The notes: generated by a model not told the origin, from the sequence alone. Positions 11,117-21,812 are shown, numbered from the stretch's first letter. The stretch is 64,000 nucleotides of DNA from Archivesica marissinica (GCA_014843695.1 CM026400.1:40823139-40887138); one strand, 5' to 3'. Made by a program: numbers and translations.

Positions 11117-11550
11117 AATGAATAAATATATAATGTACAAGAACTACTGATAGCATTATACCGTATATTTGTATATGATCAAAGCAGGGCTTACATAACA
11201 AACTATGATCTTCCTGTAACAATATGTATCAATTATATTCAAGTTTCGATCGTCTGATGTTTGGCTAACTGCCGATTTGTTTCTGGAATTAAAATCCAAT
11301 GAAAAGCATGCACGTGATTAAAACTATGCTTGCTTTATTGTTCTGGAAATATCTACAGTTGTACGTAAGAACCCTAACAGTAATTCGTTTCCTAATCTGT
11401 GTACATTAAATACCGAAGTTAAACTGTTATATACATCATGAAAGCTCAGTCATATTTGGATCTGTGTTGAATGTTAGTACCATTTATGGCGCATGGATAG
11501 TTTAGAATATGATTACCAAGAGTATTAATGTTCATCAAGCTTTCACTAAG
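11117..11550. other. AT-rich stretch, no gene seen
   Basis: No coding or RNA signature. A near-palindrome TACCGTGGATGCATCCGCGG lies at its right edge (11551-11570), next to the SINE at 11560. Confidence 0.5.
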
Positions 11551-11559
11551 TACCGTGGA

Positions 11560-11735
11560 TGCATCCGCGGTACAGTTGTAGAGCGTCGGATTTGGAATAT
11601 ATCGGTCCCGGGTTCGATACTCGGTCATGCCACGTATGTAGTGTCATTGAGCAAGGCACCTCACACACATTGCTTAGTACTGGTTAACCACTTAGGTCGG
11701 CTAAGCCTGCACAGAAAAAACATGTTTACGTTCCC
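11560..11735 (+). mobile_element. tRNA-headed SINE, family E (one copy)
   Basis: GGTACAGTTGTAGAGCGTCGG and TCCCGGGTTCGATACTCGG form A- and B-box-like parts at tRNA spacing. They are followed by GTGTCATTGAGCAAGGCACC, a body motif common in SINEs of marine animals. The 3' end is not clear. Confidence 0.65.
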
Positions 11736-12055
11736 GTAAGGGGTTTGACATTAATGGAACATACAATGTAAATAGTCTAGGTGTATATACTCTAGGAAAT
11801 GTTGTGAGCTTACACCTAAAATCGCTATTACACATAGTAGTGTTTGTATCGCTGATCGAATGGAGTAATAAAACTATAACTAGTGACACATGTTGAACAC
11901 AATTCAAGTCAGGCATACGCAATCTATAAACTGATTTTATTTAATGATAAAGTATAACATTGTTTGCAATGGCTTTGCTACAGGTTATCCAAATAGTCCA
12001 CTGTGAGCTATATCTGGCGACATATGGTATCCCAAAACAAAGAGGTTTAGCTTAT

Positions 12056-12260
12056 ACAAATTTATCTTAGCTCAATTGCGAAACAAGTTTGTATCGCTCT
12101 CGAGATCTCATTTATCATCGTCGTGAGGGAGAGAGAAGAGGCAATGTAGAATTTTGAGTATCGTGTCCCAAAGCACTGTCATAATGGCTCTAGCTGGTCG
12201 CGAAATGCGGATCTTTCGCATCTCAAGTGAACGAGCTACCACTGCACTATCACGACTTCC
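12056..12260 (-). mobile_element. SINE family D, copy 1 (minus, diverged)
   Basis: On the minus strand: tRNA-like head GAAGTCGTGATAGTGCAGTGG, a weak B box, then CCTCTTCTCTCTCCCTCACG and the tail GCAATTGAGCTAAGATAAAT. It is the most diverged D copy in the window. Confidence 0.75.
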
Positions 12261-12498
12261 CGGGAAAAGGTTTCCACAATTACGGGGTACTTTTCTTAAC
12301 GGAATATAAAGCCATAAATGTATCTAATGTCCGTTTGCGGATTGTTACATTAAATAAAAGCCAAATCGCATACCATAGTTACCCTCCAGAAAAGCACAAC
12401 ACCAAATTGTGTCACATACTACATTATATAGTTTGATCAAAGCTGGTTAAAACTACCCGTGAAATATAAGACATTGCACTTAGCACGTATACTAGTTA

Positions 12499-12736
12499 GT
12501 TTATACACATTTATTTTAGCTCGATTGCGAAACAAGTTCTTTCAACTTATATTAATCACTCTCGAGACCTCATTCCTGAAGGAATCCATCGTCACGAGGG
12601 AGAGAGAAGAGGCAACGTGGAATTTAAATGCCTTGCCTAAGGGCACAATCGTAACGGCTCCAGCAGGGCTCGAACTCCGGATCTTTCGCACCTGAAGCGA
12701 ACCTTCTACCACTGCGCTATCACGATTTCCACTGAC
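12499..12736 (-). mobile_element. SINE family D, copy 2 (minus) with target-site duplication
   Basis: Head on the minus strand: TAGCGCAGTGG (A box) and GAGTTCGAGCCC (B box). The body contains GTTACGATTGTGCCCTTAGG and CTTCTCTCTCCCTCGTGACG. The tail AGAGTGATTAATATAAGTTG continues to GCTAAAATAAATGTGTATAAAC. The 9-bp direct repeat TACTAGTTA flanks it (12490-12498 and 12737-12745), consistent with LINE-mediated retroposition. Confidence 0.9.
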
Positions 12737-12745
12737 TACTAGTTA

Positions 12746-13290
12746 ATAATCATATGACGTTACAGTAACGATACAGAGGGCGGGGAGTTTCAATACCAGT
12801 GTAATAGTCATTACTTACGAACGTCGGTGCTAAAAGCCATTGTGCAAGCATACACGTAACGGCATATAGACTAGACTATGCACGTCTGTAGGTGAAATGG
12901 TAATTAGTCTATAGTATGCATGCAGCAGGTTTACAATTAGGTAGTGTAGTTAATCTCTTAGATATATATTGTATGTATTGAATGGTGGACATCACGCGTC
13001 CCTGCTGAACGCCTCGTTTGATGTTGAAGGAGTTTGACACTTCTCATCGCAAGTCAGAATTATACATTTGAATCTAGCATAATGTTAGTTATGTAGTATA
13101 ATATAACGTTGTAGAAACTTGTTTCTTAATCGAGCTAAAATAAATGTATATAAACTGATGCATTTACTCTGTTATGACTAAACATCCAATAATACCATGT
13201 AATGTATTTAATTTTATGTATATAATATGAGTTTTCCATAGACTCTCTGTGACAATATATATTATATAAATCAATTGTTCATGTAAATCA
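12746..13290. other. AT-rich stretch with a SINE D tail fragment
   Basis: No gene seen. At about 13118-13158 a plus-strand piece, GAAACTTGTTTCTTAATCGAGCTAAAATAAATG with TATATAAAC, is the 3' tail of SINE family D or a relative. It is the only plus-strand D piece I found. Confidence 0.55.
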
Positions 13291-13299
13291 ATGAACACA

Positions 13300-13422
13300 A
13301 ATACAAGTGTTTGTTTGTTTTGTTTGTTTGTTTGTTTTGTTTTGTTTGTTTGTTTTGTTTGTTTTGTTTGTTTGTTTGTTTGTTTGTTTGTTTGTTTGTT
13401 TGTTTGTTTGTTTGTTCGTGTT
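13300..13422. repeat. (TTTG)n microsatellite
   Basis: About 120 bases of TTTG with some TTTTG slips. Open frames through it are low-complexity artefacts. Confidence 0.95.
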
Positions 13423-13661
13423 TTACGCCTGCATCAGCACCATTTTTGGACTATATTGCCGGTGGACAGTTTACCTAACAACATCTGTTCCTGGGCAGGC
13501 TCCAGCGGTTAACCAGTACTTGGTGCACAAACCTCCGTAAGAAACTGCAAACGGTTTCATATTAATGAGTCATGACCCAGCGGTTAACAAGTGCACCAAT
13601 GTCGAACCCGTGACCATCATTGATGATAGGTTACCGTGGTATAAAATTCAGCGACCTAATA

Positions 13662-13850
13662 GACATTAGTCATTTTAGATTATTGAAAGATAGTGTAATA
13701 ATACAGACAGAGACTAATTCCAGTGTCTCCTCTGGTTTCTTTTACGTGCACAGTGTAAAGCACCGACACGAGACCTCATTATCTCATCTCAAAGACTGTT
13801 AGTTTTATTAGGGTCAGACGGGGGATCGAACCTACAGATCCATCTATAAT
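13662..13850 (-). mobile_element. SINE family A, copy 3 (minus, head partly deleted)
   Basis: Family body on the minus strand. The tRNA-like head has lost the segment between ATGGATCTGT and AGGTTCGATCCC (D and anticodon arms). The 3' tail is truncated. It lies head to tail with the next copy, about 10 bases away. Confidence 0.82.
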
Positions 13851-13860
13851 AGACAGTGAG

Positions 13861-14146
13861 TGTTTTACGTTTATTTATCGTCGCTACCGGTTGCCCAGAT
13901 GAGCGACGCCTCCTGAAGAGATTAATAATTTTAGATTTTGGATGATAGTGTAATAATACAGACATATACCAGTTCCAGAATCTCCTCTGGTTGTTTTACG
14001 TGCACGATGTAAAGCACCGACACGAGACCTCGGTTTAACGTCCAATCTGAAAGACTGTTAATTTTATTAGGGTCAGACGGGGGATCGAACCTGCGATCCC
14101 TGGATTACCAGTCCAGCGTGTTACCACTGGACTACAGATCCATCTG
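13861..14146 (-). mobile_element. SINE family A, copy 4 (minus, full length)
   Basis: The minus strand reads AGATGGATCTGTAGTCCAGT, TAACACGCTGGACTGGTAAT, GGTTCGATCCCCCGTCTGAC and the full body, ending GATAAATAAACGTAAAAC. A and B boxes are intact. Confidence 0.92.
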
Positions 14147-14149
14147 TGC

Positions 14150-14658
14150 GAGAATATACGTTCATTTCCTCTCTTTAAATAGTGCACACAAAAACGGCAT
14201 TGACCAATCAGAGACATCGAAAGCAGCGCCATCTACCGGTGAGTATGAATACGGAAAAAATTGTCATTTTTAGTCAGCAGATGTCCCTTGAATAACAAGC
14301 TTCAACGTGATATTTTAATAGCAGTTTGCACCATAACTCTCAGACTGTTGGGTTAAATGTCATCTGAGTTGAACACAGAAATACAATATTAGGACCAGGG
14401 ATGTGATGGTGAAGCAAAGGAAGAATTATTATAATATACGAGTGTATTGGATACTAATAATAGGAATGAATTATATGATGCAAGATAGTTTAGATGAAGT
14501 TATCAGATATAGCCTTCAATCTACGTTCCAGATCTATATTATTACTGTATAAGGAATAGCAAGGGTGGTTCGTAATTGGTGTTAAATTATCTGTAAATAG
14601 ACATTTCATTAGATAGCAGTTCAGTCAGCTTGATTATTTCTAAGATAGCTCAGAGTAT
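14150..14658. other. single-copy stretch, no gene seen
   Basis: No coding, RNA or repeat signature recognised. Confidence 0.5.
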
Positions 14659-14845
14659 TGTATACAGTCAAACCTGTGTTAGTGGTCACCTCTATTAAGC
14701 AGCCAATCTTCATTAAGCATCCAGTTTCCAGATTCCCAATATGCTGTTTTATTATACATTTGACCTATATTAAGCAGCCACCTCTGTTAAGCAGCCACAT
14801 TCTGTGATTCCCATGGCTGGTTGCTTAAAGCAGGTTTGACTGTAT
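14659..14845. mobile_element. MITE-like element with ATACAGTCAAACCTG termini
   Basis: The left end ATACAGTCAAACCTGTGTTA is mirrored at the right (GCAGGTTTGACTGTAT). The body is made of AAGCAGCCAC/TTAAGCAG words in both orientations. Relatives lie at 20735-20830 (partial), 31998-32181 and 33858-34246. No coding capacity. Confidence 0.7.
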
Positions 14846-15282
14846 TTACAAATCATACGGGAAAGTAGCACAATTCCTGCAACGTATATGAAAACAACCT
14901 CTCGGAATAGAGAAACTAGGACACGGAAAATCCGATACAATCATACCTTACTGACACCAACAACATCTGTACACGTGTCTTAGAGGTAAAATTTATATTC
15001 TTTTAAAATGTGCGAACTATTGGGTAAATTAGTGCAATATGTGAAGGGTTATTTTCTTCACTCATGATAGTAAAATCCACAATTCTAAAATTTGTAACTA
15101 AAAAGTAACGCTCAATATGAATGCGCACAGTTTTTTATTATGATGTCCGTATATTTTAAATAACATGATGAGTGGCGAATTATTTAAAGCTCTTCAATTA
15201 TCCGATATATTGTAATCGTATTACAAATGCAATATATTTACGGCCAGTTGTTTAACTTTTGTGAGCTCAGCGTTCAGTTATA
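14846..15282. other. AT-rich stretch, no gene seen
   Basis: Nothing recognisable. Confidence 0.45.
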
Positions 15283-15512
15283 AAAGTAAAAGTAAAGTGT
15301 TTGTTTATTATACCTATTGGAAGCGCCAGTATCCTATGTCTGTATGCCACGTCGCCAGGCGCCAGGCTGGTAGGCAATCGGTAACCATCATTTAACTAGC
15401 TGGAGGCTCACCAACCGGCCATATCAGAACGAACCCCTAGTGACCCCTAGAACCCCTTCGAACTCCCGCTCAGTATAGGCGGACGCCTTAACCACCAGGC
15501 TACGGAGACGGA
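15283..15512 (-). mobile_element. SINE family B, copy 1 (minus)
   Basis: The minus strand begins CCGTCTCCGTAGCCTGGTGG and continues TTAAGGCGTCCGCCTATA, a decayed tRNA head. In the best copy (45.76 kb) the anticodon loop CTACGGA suggests an arginine (ACG) tRNA source. The body landmarks GATATGGCCGGTTGGTGAGC and GGTTACCGATTGCCTACCAG follow, with a tail rich in ACTTTACTTTTACTTT. This copy has an internal duplication CCCTAGTGACCCCTAGAACC (plus-strand reading) in the B-box region. Confidence 0.85.
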
Positions 15513-15920
15513 CTATATTTCCAACAAAGACTTCGTGTACACATTATTTATCTTAGCAGTCGATAATCGAACTTTAAAACAACTGCGAGAAACGGCCGGT
15601 GAATCTCCAAGACGTGTATTATTCAGTGGCACACTTATATATACATGTATAGTATTGGCAGTCACACCCCTGCTGGAACCAAGACGTTAGCGTATCACCG
15701 ACTAGACTGTTGGTGAAGTAAAAGAACGAACGATATAGTGTTCTTTATAGTCGCCCCCGCCGAGGCATTTGGGCGACTGGTTTCTCTAAGTAGATTATGT
15801 TGTCATCTAAATTGCTTATGTTGACAACTGGAAAGGCATCTTCCGTTCTTCTCAGGGTTACATGTCCTGCATCCATCTTTCGAAGGGATCCCTTGTATGG
15901 CCATATCCTCCATGATATGT

Positions 15921-16630
15921 TAGCTCACAGCAGCAATAATGGTTCAGGCTTCTTCGCTGGGGTCCTCACGCCATCAATAAGTCTGCGTCCCACTATATGG
16001 TAGCTCACATCAGCAATAATGGTTCCGGCTTCTTCGCTGGGGTCCTCACGCCATCAATAAGTCTGCGTCCCACTATATGGTAGCTCACAGCAGCACTAAT
16101 GGTTCCGGCTTCTTCGCTGGGGTCCTCACGCCATCAATAAGTCTGCGTCCCACTATATGGTAGCTCACAGCAGCAATAATGGTTCCGGTTCTTCGCTGGG
16201 GTCCTCACGCATCAATAAGTCTGCGTCCCACTATTGGGGCTCACATAGCAATAATGGTTCGGCTTCTCGGCTTGGAGTCCTCACGCCATCAAGAAGTCTG
16301 CGTCCACCATATGGTAGCTCACATCAGCAATAATGGTTCCGGCTTCTTCGCTGGAGTCCTCACGCCATCAAGAGGTCTGCGTCCCACCATATGGTAGCTC
16401 ACATCAGCAATAATGGTTCCGGCTTCTTCGCTGGAGTCCTCACGCCATCAAGAAGTCTGCGTCCCACCATATGGTAGCTCACATCAGCAATAATGGTTCC
16501 GGCTTCTTCGCTGGAGTCCTCACGCCATCAATAAGTCTGCGTCCCACTATATGGTAGCTCACATCAGCAATAATGATTCCGGCTTCTTCGCTGGAGTCCT
16601 CACGCCATCAAGAAGTCTGCGTCCCACTAT
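15921..16630. repeat. 80-bp minisatellite, about 9 units
   Basis: Unit: TAGCTCACATCAGCAATAAT, GGTTCCGGCTTCTTCGCTGG, GGTCCTCACGCCATCAATAA, GTCTGCGTCCCACTATATGG. Two subtypes differ at GGGGTCC/GGAGTCC and CAATAAG/CAAGAAG. The unit around 16190-16310 has several small deletions. The array is G+C-richer than its surroundings. Confidence 0.93.
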
Positions 16631-16639
16631 CTTCCTTGA

Positions 16640-17245
16640 AGGAGCTCCGTCAGCTTGAATTAGCAGGCTAATGGAAAACCAGCTATCCGCCGTCGTCAGC
16701 ACCGAGTGTTGCTGTATCGCCAAGTAGGGGCGTTAGTAGTAAGATACTCTATAATATTTATGTATATGTATATGTATAGAGTCACGCGATTCCGATGGCG
16801 CGGCTTCCGTCAGCGAAGTCCTTGACCCATATTCCTGCTGTGAACTGTGCCTAGGTCACGACGTGCACGTTGTGGAGGAAAGACCTGGGAGTAAAAGTAA
16901 ACAGAACAGAACATATACATAACAACATCAGATGAAAACAGGGCAGCCTTTCTAGTGGGTGACATGTTCAACCTGGCTGGCTGACCACTGAAGAAAGAGG
17001 CTATTTCCAGTGAACTAAGATCCTGGGTAATCGGAACACTGAGGTGGATTGAATAGTACGATATGCCATTTGGTGTGATGATCAAATATGGTTACATGTT
17101 GAGGAACAAGAATGAGGAAATTTGTAATGTTATAGAACATGATTCATCTTTGATCGTCTCGACGGAGGACAATGCATCTCCAATTTAAGGGGTGATGGCA
17201 TGGAGGTTACACTGGATGATCTAGCATACTCATGTGTTACCCATG
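16640..17245. other. no gene recognised
   Basis: A minus-strand frame of 91 codons (16810-17085) has no recognisable motif or conserved composition. I do not call it a gene. Confidence 0.45.
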
Positions 17246-17249
17246 ATTA

Positions 17250-17345
17250 CTCGTGATAACGTAGTGGTAACGGGTTCGTTGCTGGTGTTGGAGGCCCTGA
17301 GTTCACGCCCAGCTGTAGCTGTTAAGATGTTGGCATTAGGCAAGG
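17250..17345 (+). mobile_element. possible decayed tRNA-like SINE head
   Basis: GATAACGTAGTGGTAACGGG followed by GAGTTCACGCCC resembles the A- and B-box parts of a tRNA at correct spacing. TTGGCATTAGGCAAGGCGAG downstream resembles a SINE body word. Single weak match. Confidence 0.35.
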
Positions 17346-18144
17346 CGAGTTCGAGCTTGAGACGGGCAACTGTCTTATATGCTTTTGAAGTTTCTCTTCA
17401 AGAGGCCTAACGTCTGATTTGCCTGGTGGGTGATATTCTCAATGTGCAAATTCCATGTTAATTCGTTTGAGATTGGTATACCTAGATACTTAGCAGAGGT
17501 AGCATATTCCAGTTGGTTGTTAGGAATAGAGTATAGATAAAGTTGTGTGCTATGCATGCATTGCCACTTCGATGGATTGAAACTTATGCCGCACAGTGAG
17601 TCCAGGTTCTCACATTAATTGCGGTCGTATTGCAAGTGGGCAGAATTGAAGGCACAGGTAATAGATAGGAATATAGATGTGTCTTCGGCAATGGACATTG
17701 GAGGAAGTAAAATGTTCTGGAAATTCACGAATGAATAATTGAAAAAGACGAGGTCATAGGATGGATCCCTGTGGTACCACTAGTATAACTTCAATAGTCT
17801 CATAGTGTGCACATTGTGAACAAATTTGATCAATGAGAGTGATTCATCTATGATAGTCCCAGTTGACCTTAGCTTAGCCTTTCTGAAATCTAGGTGAATA
17901 AGATAAACTTAGGATTTGTGAAAAGGTTCTATTAACATCAGTAGTGGGGTTGTCAAGATCTCTTTTATCTAAAGCCATGCTGGAGTTCGTAGAAGTGGGC
18001 GGTATTGATGAATGATACAATATGTTCTAGGTGTTATATAAGACGCATGCTAAAGCTATATACCGGTAGTTAGCAGAGTCGGCTTTGAGATTCTTTTTGG
18101 ATACGGGCACAACGTTGATAATCTTCCAATTTTCCAAGGTTCAG

Positions 18145-19052
18145 GTATGATACGCTCCATGAGTGATTTACCGTATATGACCTGTGTATGACACGCTCCA
18201 TGAGTGATTTACCGTATATGACCTGTGTATGATACGCTCCATGAGTGAGTTACCGTATATGACCTGTGTATGATACGCTCCATGAGTGATGTACCGTATA
18301 TGACCTGTGTATGATACGCTCCATGAGTGAGTTACGTATATGATATGTGTATGATACGCTCCATGAGTGATGTACCGTATATGACCTGTGTATGATACGC
18401 TCCATGAGTGATATGTACCATATATGGCCTGTGTATGATACGCTCCATGAGTGAGTTACCGTATATGACCTGTGTATGATACGCTCCATGAGTGATGTAC
18501 CGTATATGACCTGTGTATGATACGTTCCATGAGTGAGTTACCGTATATGACCTGTGTATGATACGCTCCATGAGTGATGTACCCTATATGACCTGTGTAC
18601 GATACGCTCCATGAGTGAGTTACCGTATATGAAATGTGTATGATACGCTCCATGAGTGAGTTACCGTATATGAAATGTGTATGATACGCTCCATGAGTGA
18701 GTTACCGTATATGACATGTGTATGATACGCTCCATGAGTGAGTTACCGTATATGAAATGTGTATGATACGCTCCATGAGTGAGTTACCGTATATGACCTG
18801 TGTATGATACGCTCCATGAGTGAGTTACCGTATATGACCTGTGTACGATACGCTCCATGAGTGAGTTACCGTATATGACCTGTGTATGATACGCTCCATG
18901 AGTGATTTACCGTATATGACCTGTGTATGATACGCTCCATGAGTGAGTTACCGTATATGACCTGTATTTGATACGCTCTATGAGTGAGTTACCGTATTGA
19001 CCTGTGTATGATACGCTCCATGAGTGAGTTACCGTATATGAAATGTGCATGA
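18145..19052. repeat. 41-bp minisatellite inside the LINE reverse transcriptase, about 22 units
   Basis: Unit: GTATGATACGCTCCATGAGT, then GAGTTACCGTATATGACCTG, then T. The minus strand of the unit reads SLMERII, the residues that directly precede the LINE motif PEPWK at the array edge. The unit was therefore copied from the LINE frame itself. 41 is not a multiple of three, so the array destroys that frame. Variants: GAGTTACC/GATTTACC/GATGTACC and GACCTG/GAAATG. Confidence 0.93.
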
Positions 19053-19091
19053 TGGGGTCAATTTCTTTACTACAATGCTTAAAGATATCAC

Positions 19092-19313
19092 TGATAAGAC
19101 TGTCCGATTATCGCAGTGGTTAGCGCGATAGCTTCTCACCAATGCAACCCGTGTTCGATCCTCGGACCGGGAAGCATGTGAGATGGTACGGTGGTCGCCA
19201 GATCGGATAGGTGGGTTTTCTCCGTGTACTCAGGTTTCCTCCCACACGAATGACCACAGATACGCTTCCATCCGCGCCAACGAATCGTTGTAAAATAAAT
19301 CAAGTTTAAACTG
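19092..19313 (+). mobile_element. SINE family C, copy 3, with 13-bp target-site duplication
   Basis: The head GTCCGATTATCGCAGTGGTTAGCG and B box GTTCGATCCTCGG are intact, followed by TCCTCCCACACGAATGACCA. About 35 bases are lost just before the tail (CAACGA joined to ATCGTTG). TTAAAGATATCAC occurs at 19079-19091 and 19314-19326, a target-site duplication in LINE-derived sequence. The SINE is therefore younger than the LINE insertion. Confidence 0.9.
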
Positions 19314-19390
19314 TTAAAGATATCACCAACTAGGATAACTCCTAATACAGAGATCGTGAGTGCTGCTCTTGTATACTATATCATATATTG

Positions 19391-20024
19391 AATCTGCAGA
19401 AGACTGGTTGTATTCCTATGTATTCATACATCTCCCCCTGTGTTGGTTTCGAACATAAATTACATCTGCAGAAGACGGGTTGTATTCCTATGTATTCATA
19501 CATCTCCCCTGTGTTGGTTTCGAACATAAATTACATCTGCAGAAGACGTCTTTTATTCCCATGTATTCATACATCTCCCCTGTGTTGGTTTCGAACATAA
19601 ATTACATCTGCAGAAGACGTCTTTTATTCCTATGTATTCATACACCTCCCCTGTGTTGGTTTCGAACATAAATTACATCTGCAGAAGACGGGTTGTATTC
19701 CTATTTATTCATACATCTCCCCTGTGTTGGTTTCGAACATAAATTACATCTGCAGAAGACGGGTTGTATTCCTATGTATTCATACATCTCCCCTGTGTTG
19801 GTTTCGAACATAAATTACATCTGCAGAAGACGTCTTTTATTCCTATGTATTCATACATATCCCCTGTGTTGGTTTCGAACATAAATTACATCTGCAGAAG
19901 ACGGGTTGTAATCCTATGTATTCATACATCTCCCCTGTGTTGGTTTCGAACATAAATTACATCTGCAGAAGACGTCTTTTATTCCTATGTATTCATAAAT
20001 CTCCCCTGTGTCGGTTTCGAACAT
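19391..20024. repeat. 71-bp minisatellite, 9 units, two subtypes
   Basis: Unit: ATCTGCAGAAGACGGGTTGT, ATTCCTATGTATTCATACAT, CTCCCCTGTGTTGGTTTCGA, ACATAAATTAC. Units carry either GACGGGTTGT (type a) or GACGTCTTTT (type b) in the order a a b b a a b a b, with a small private change in several units. Open frames of about 63 codons are periodic artefacts. Confidence 0.93.
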
Positions 20025-20026
20025 AT

Positions 20027-20250
20027 AAAAGTAAAGTAAAGTGTTTGTTTATTATAGTGTCACCCCTATTTAAAGGGCCAGTCATTTCTGAATTATGAGA
20101 TACCCTTTTCATGAGCATACATATTTCCCGAATCCTATGCATGTATACCAGGCACCAGGCTGGTAGGCAATCGGTAACCATTATTTAGCTAGCTGGCGGC
20201 TCACCAACCGGCCATATCAGAACGAACCCCTGACGAGGTACGAATATTGA
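20027..20250 (-). mobile_element. SINE family B, copy 2 (minus, 5'-truncated)
   Basis: Tail ACTTTACTTTACTTTT, then TAGGGGTGACACTATAATAA, AAATGACTGGCCCTTTAAAT, GGTTACCGATTGCCTACCAG and GTTCGTTCTGATATGGCC on the minus strand. It ends in the B-box region. It abuts the end of the 71-bp array. Confidence 0.85.
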
Positions 20251-20281
20251 GCCACCAGTAGCTGCGAGAACTTAAATAAAA

Positions 20282-20552
20282 CGGATATGTAGTCCAGTGG
20301 TAACACGATGGACTGGTAATCCAGGGATCGCAGGTTCGATCCCCTGTCTGACCCTAATCAAATGAACAGTCTTTCAGATGGGACGTTAAACCAAGGTCTC
20401 GTGTCGGTGATGCACACCGTGCACGTAAAAGAACCAGAGGAGATTCTGTAATGGGTCTCTGTCTTGTATCATGCACTATCCTCCAAAATCTAAAATGACT
20501 AATCTCTTCAGGAGGCGTCGCTCATATGGGCAACTGGTAGCGACGATAAATT
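20282..20552 (+). mobile_element. SINE family A, copy 5
   Basis: Head ACGGATATGTAGTCCAGTGG with anticodon-arm TGGACTGGTAATCCA and B box GGTTCGATCCC. The full body runs to TAGCGACGATAAATTAAAG. AAATAAAA flanks both sides (20274-20281, 20566-20573), but it is too simple to be decisive as a target-site duplication. Confidence 0.9.
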
Positions 20553-20734
20553 AAAGTAAAAACACAAATAAAAAGGAATCAAGGATATAACTCACACTGT
20601 CTGTATCAAATTAGGAGCTACATCCGTTCCCGACTGAGCTACGATGTCACCTGCAATATTACATAACAAAATTAGTACATGGACATTCAGTCATTCCTGT
20701 CTTAAGCAGACATTCAAGAGGAATCATAGAACGT

Positions 20735-20830
20735 TGTTGCTTAGCACAGGTGGCTGTTTAATATAGGTTAAATGTATACTAAACTGGCTGCTTAATAGAG
20801 GTAACCACTAACACATGTTGTTTCACTGTA
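20735..20830. mobile_element. fragment of an ACAGTCAAACCTG-type MITE
   Basis: GTTGCTTAGCACAGGTGGCT, CTGGCTGCTTAATAGAGGTA and ACACATGTTGTTTCACTGTA match the right half of the element at 33858-34246. Confidence 0.6.
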
Positions 20831-21014
20831 GCCCCTTATTACCGCACATATTCTTAGACAATTCTACTTCGCAGTTACGTCGGTTATTTTGTACAGAAAC
20901 AAAGACAATCTTAAAATGAGGTAAAATAGACATTTGAATGCATGTGTAGTGTTCATAGCAGTGCATTGTTCAAGCTTTAACTTCTGTATGCTGAAAATGG
21001 ATGTTTCCAAATTA

Positions 21015-21088
21015 TTCTGTGGGCTAATTCGGATTCGAACATACAGTAATTTGAAGTCAATGATCTTTACCACTCGGCCACGGTAGAT
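21015..21088 (-). other. tRNA-like sequence (pseudo-tRNA or SINE head)
   Basis: The minus strand reads TACCGTGGCCGAGTGGTAAA ... TTCGAATCCGAATTAG. The A box (TGGCCGAGTGG) and B box (GTTCGAATCC) are at tRNA spacing, but the acceptor and T stems pair poorly. A working tRNA is unlikely. Confidence 0.45.
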
Positions 21089-21200
21089 AATGTATAATGT
21101 TTTCATTTAATTTTCAGTGTTCATACATGTACGTAATGAGAAACGACTGTCTTGTAATCCTATCCTGGTACAGACAGTATTACTGGTCTTACAACATACC

Positions 21201-21540
21201 CTCTTCTTTATTTAGTGGCATCTTCTTTATTTAGTGGCATCTTCTTTATTTAGTGGCATCTTCTTTATTTAGTGGCATCTTCTTTATTTATTGGCATCTT
21301 CTTTATTTATTGGCATCTTCTTTATGTATTGGCATCTTCTTTATTTAGTGACATCTTCTTTATTTATTGGCATCTTCTTTATTTATTGGCATCTTCTTTA
21401 TTTAGTGGCATCTTCTTTATTTATTGGCATCTTCTTTATTTATTGGCATCTTCTTTATTTATTGGCATCTTCTTTATTTAGTGGCATTTTCTTTATTTAT
21501 TGGCATCTTCTTTATTTAGTGGCATCTTCTTTATTTATTT
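21201..21540. repeat. 19-bp minisatellite, about 18 units
   Basis: Unit TCTTCTTTATTTATTGGCA with a TTTAGTGGCA variant. Units are otherwise nearly identical. Hydrophobic open frames (ASSLFIGIFFIYWHLLY) are periodic artefacts. Confidence 0.95.
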
Positions 21541-21579
21541 CTTTTTTAGCTGCTGAGTATAAAGATTCATGTGAATTAG

Positions 21580-21812
21580 TTTATACAAATATTTCTTAGC
21601 TCGATTGTGAAACAAGTTCTTACAACTTATAATTATCACTCTCGAGACTTCATTCCTGGTGGAATCCATCGCCACAAGAGAGAGAGAGAAAAGACATCAT
21701 GGAATTGAAATGCCTTGCCTAAGGGTACAATCGTAACGGCTCCAGTGGGGCTCGAACTCCGGGCGTTTCGTACCTGAAGCGATTTCGCTGCCACTGCGCT
21801 ATCACGACTTCC
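21580..21812 (-). mobile_element. SINE family D, copy 3 (minus)
   Basis: Head GAAGTCGTGATAGCGCAGTG, B box GAGTTCGAGCCC, body GTTACGATTGTACCCTTAGG, and a tail ending AGCTAAGAAATATTTGTATA (minus). A clear target duplication was not found. Confidence 0.88.

Larger units (their letters stand above)
17346..19390 (-). pseudogene. non-LTR retrotransposon (LINE) reverse transcriptase, decayed, split by a minisatellite and a SINE
   Basis: Read on the minus strand, in order: FKHCSKEIDPIMH (about 19090-19050), then the 41-bp array, then SLMERIIPEPWK and NVVPVSKKNLKADSANYR (about 18165-18050), a decayed LQHGF block, VVPQGSIL (about 17790-17765, the usual GVPQGSvLGP block), and SAKYLGIPISNELTWNLHI with ANQTLGLLKRN (17557-17375). 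These are the N-terminal, template-grip and thumb-region landmarks of LINE reverse transcriptases, in the right order. Several frameshifts and stops lie between them, and the catalytic YADD region is not readable. SINE C copy 3 sits in the upstream part. The clade is not assigned. Confidence 0.82.

Noticed and set aside
14035..14232. Minus-strand frame near a tRNA-like sequence, and the SINE heads as functional tRNA genes
   Set aside because: The frame lies in SINE A copy 4. The tRNA-like heads have poor T-stem pairing, continue into SINE bodies, and occur in many copies.
16810..17085. 91-codon minus-strand frame
   Set aside because: No domain, no paralogous copy and no codon signal that I can recognise.
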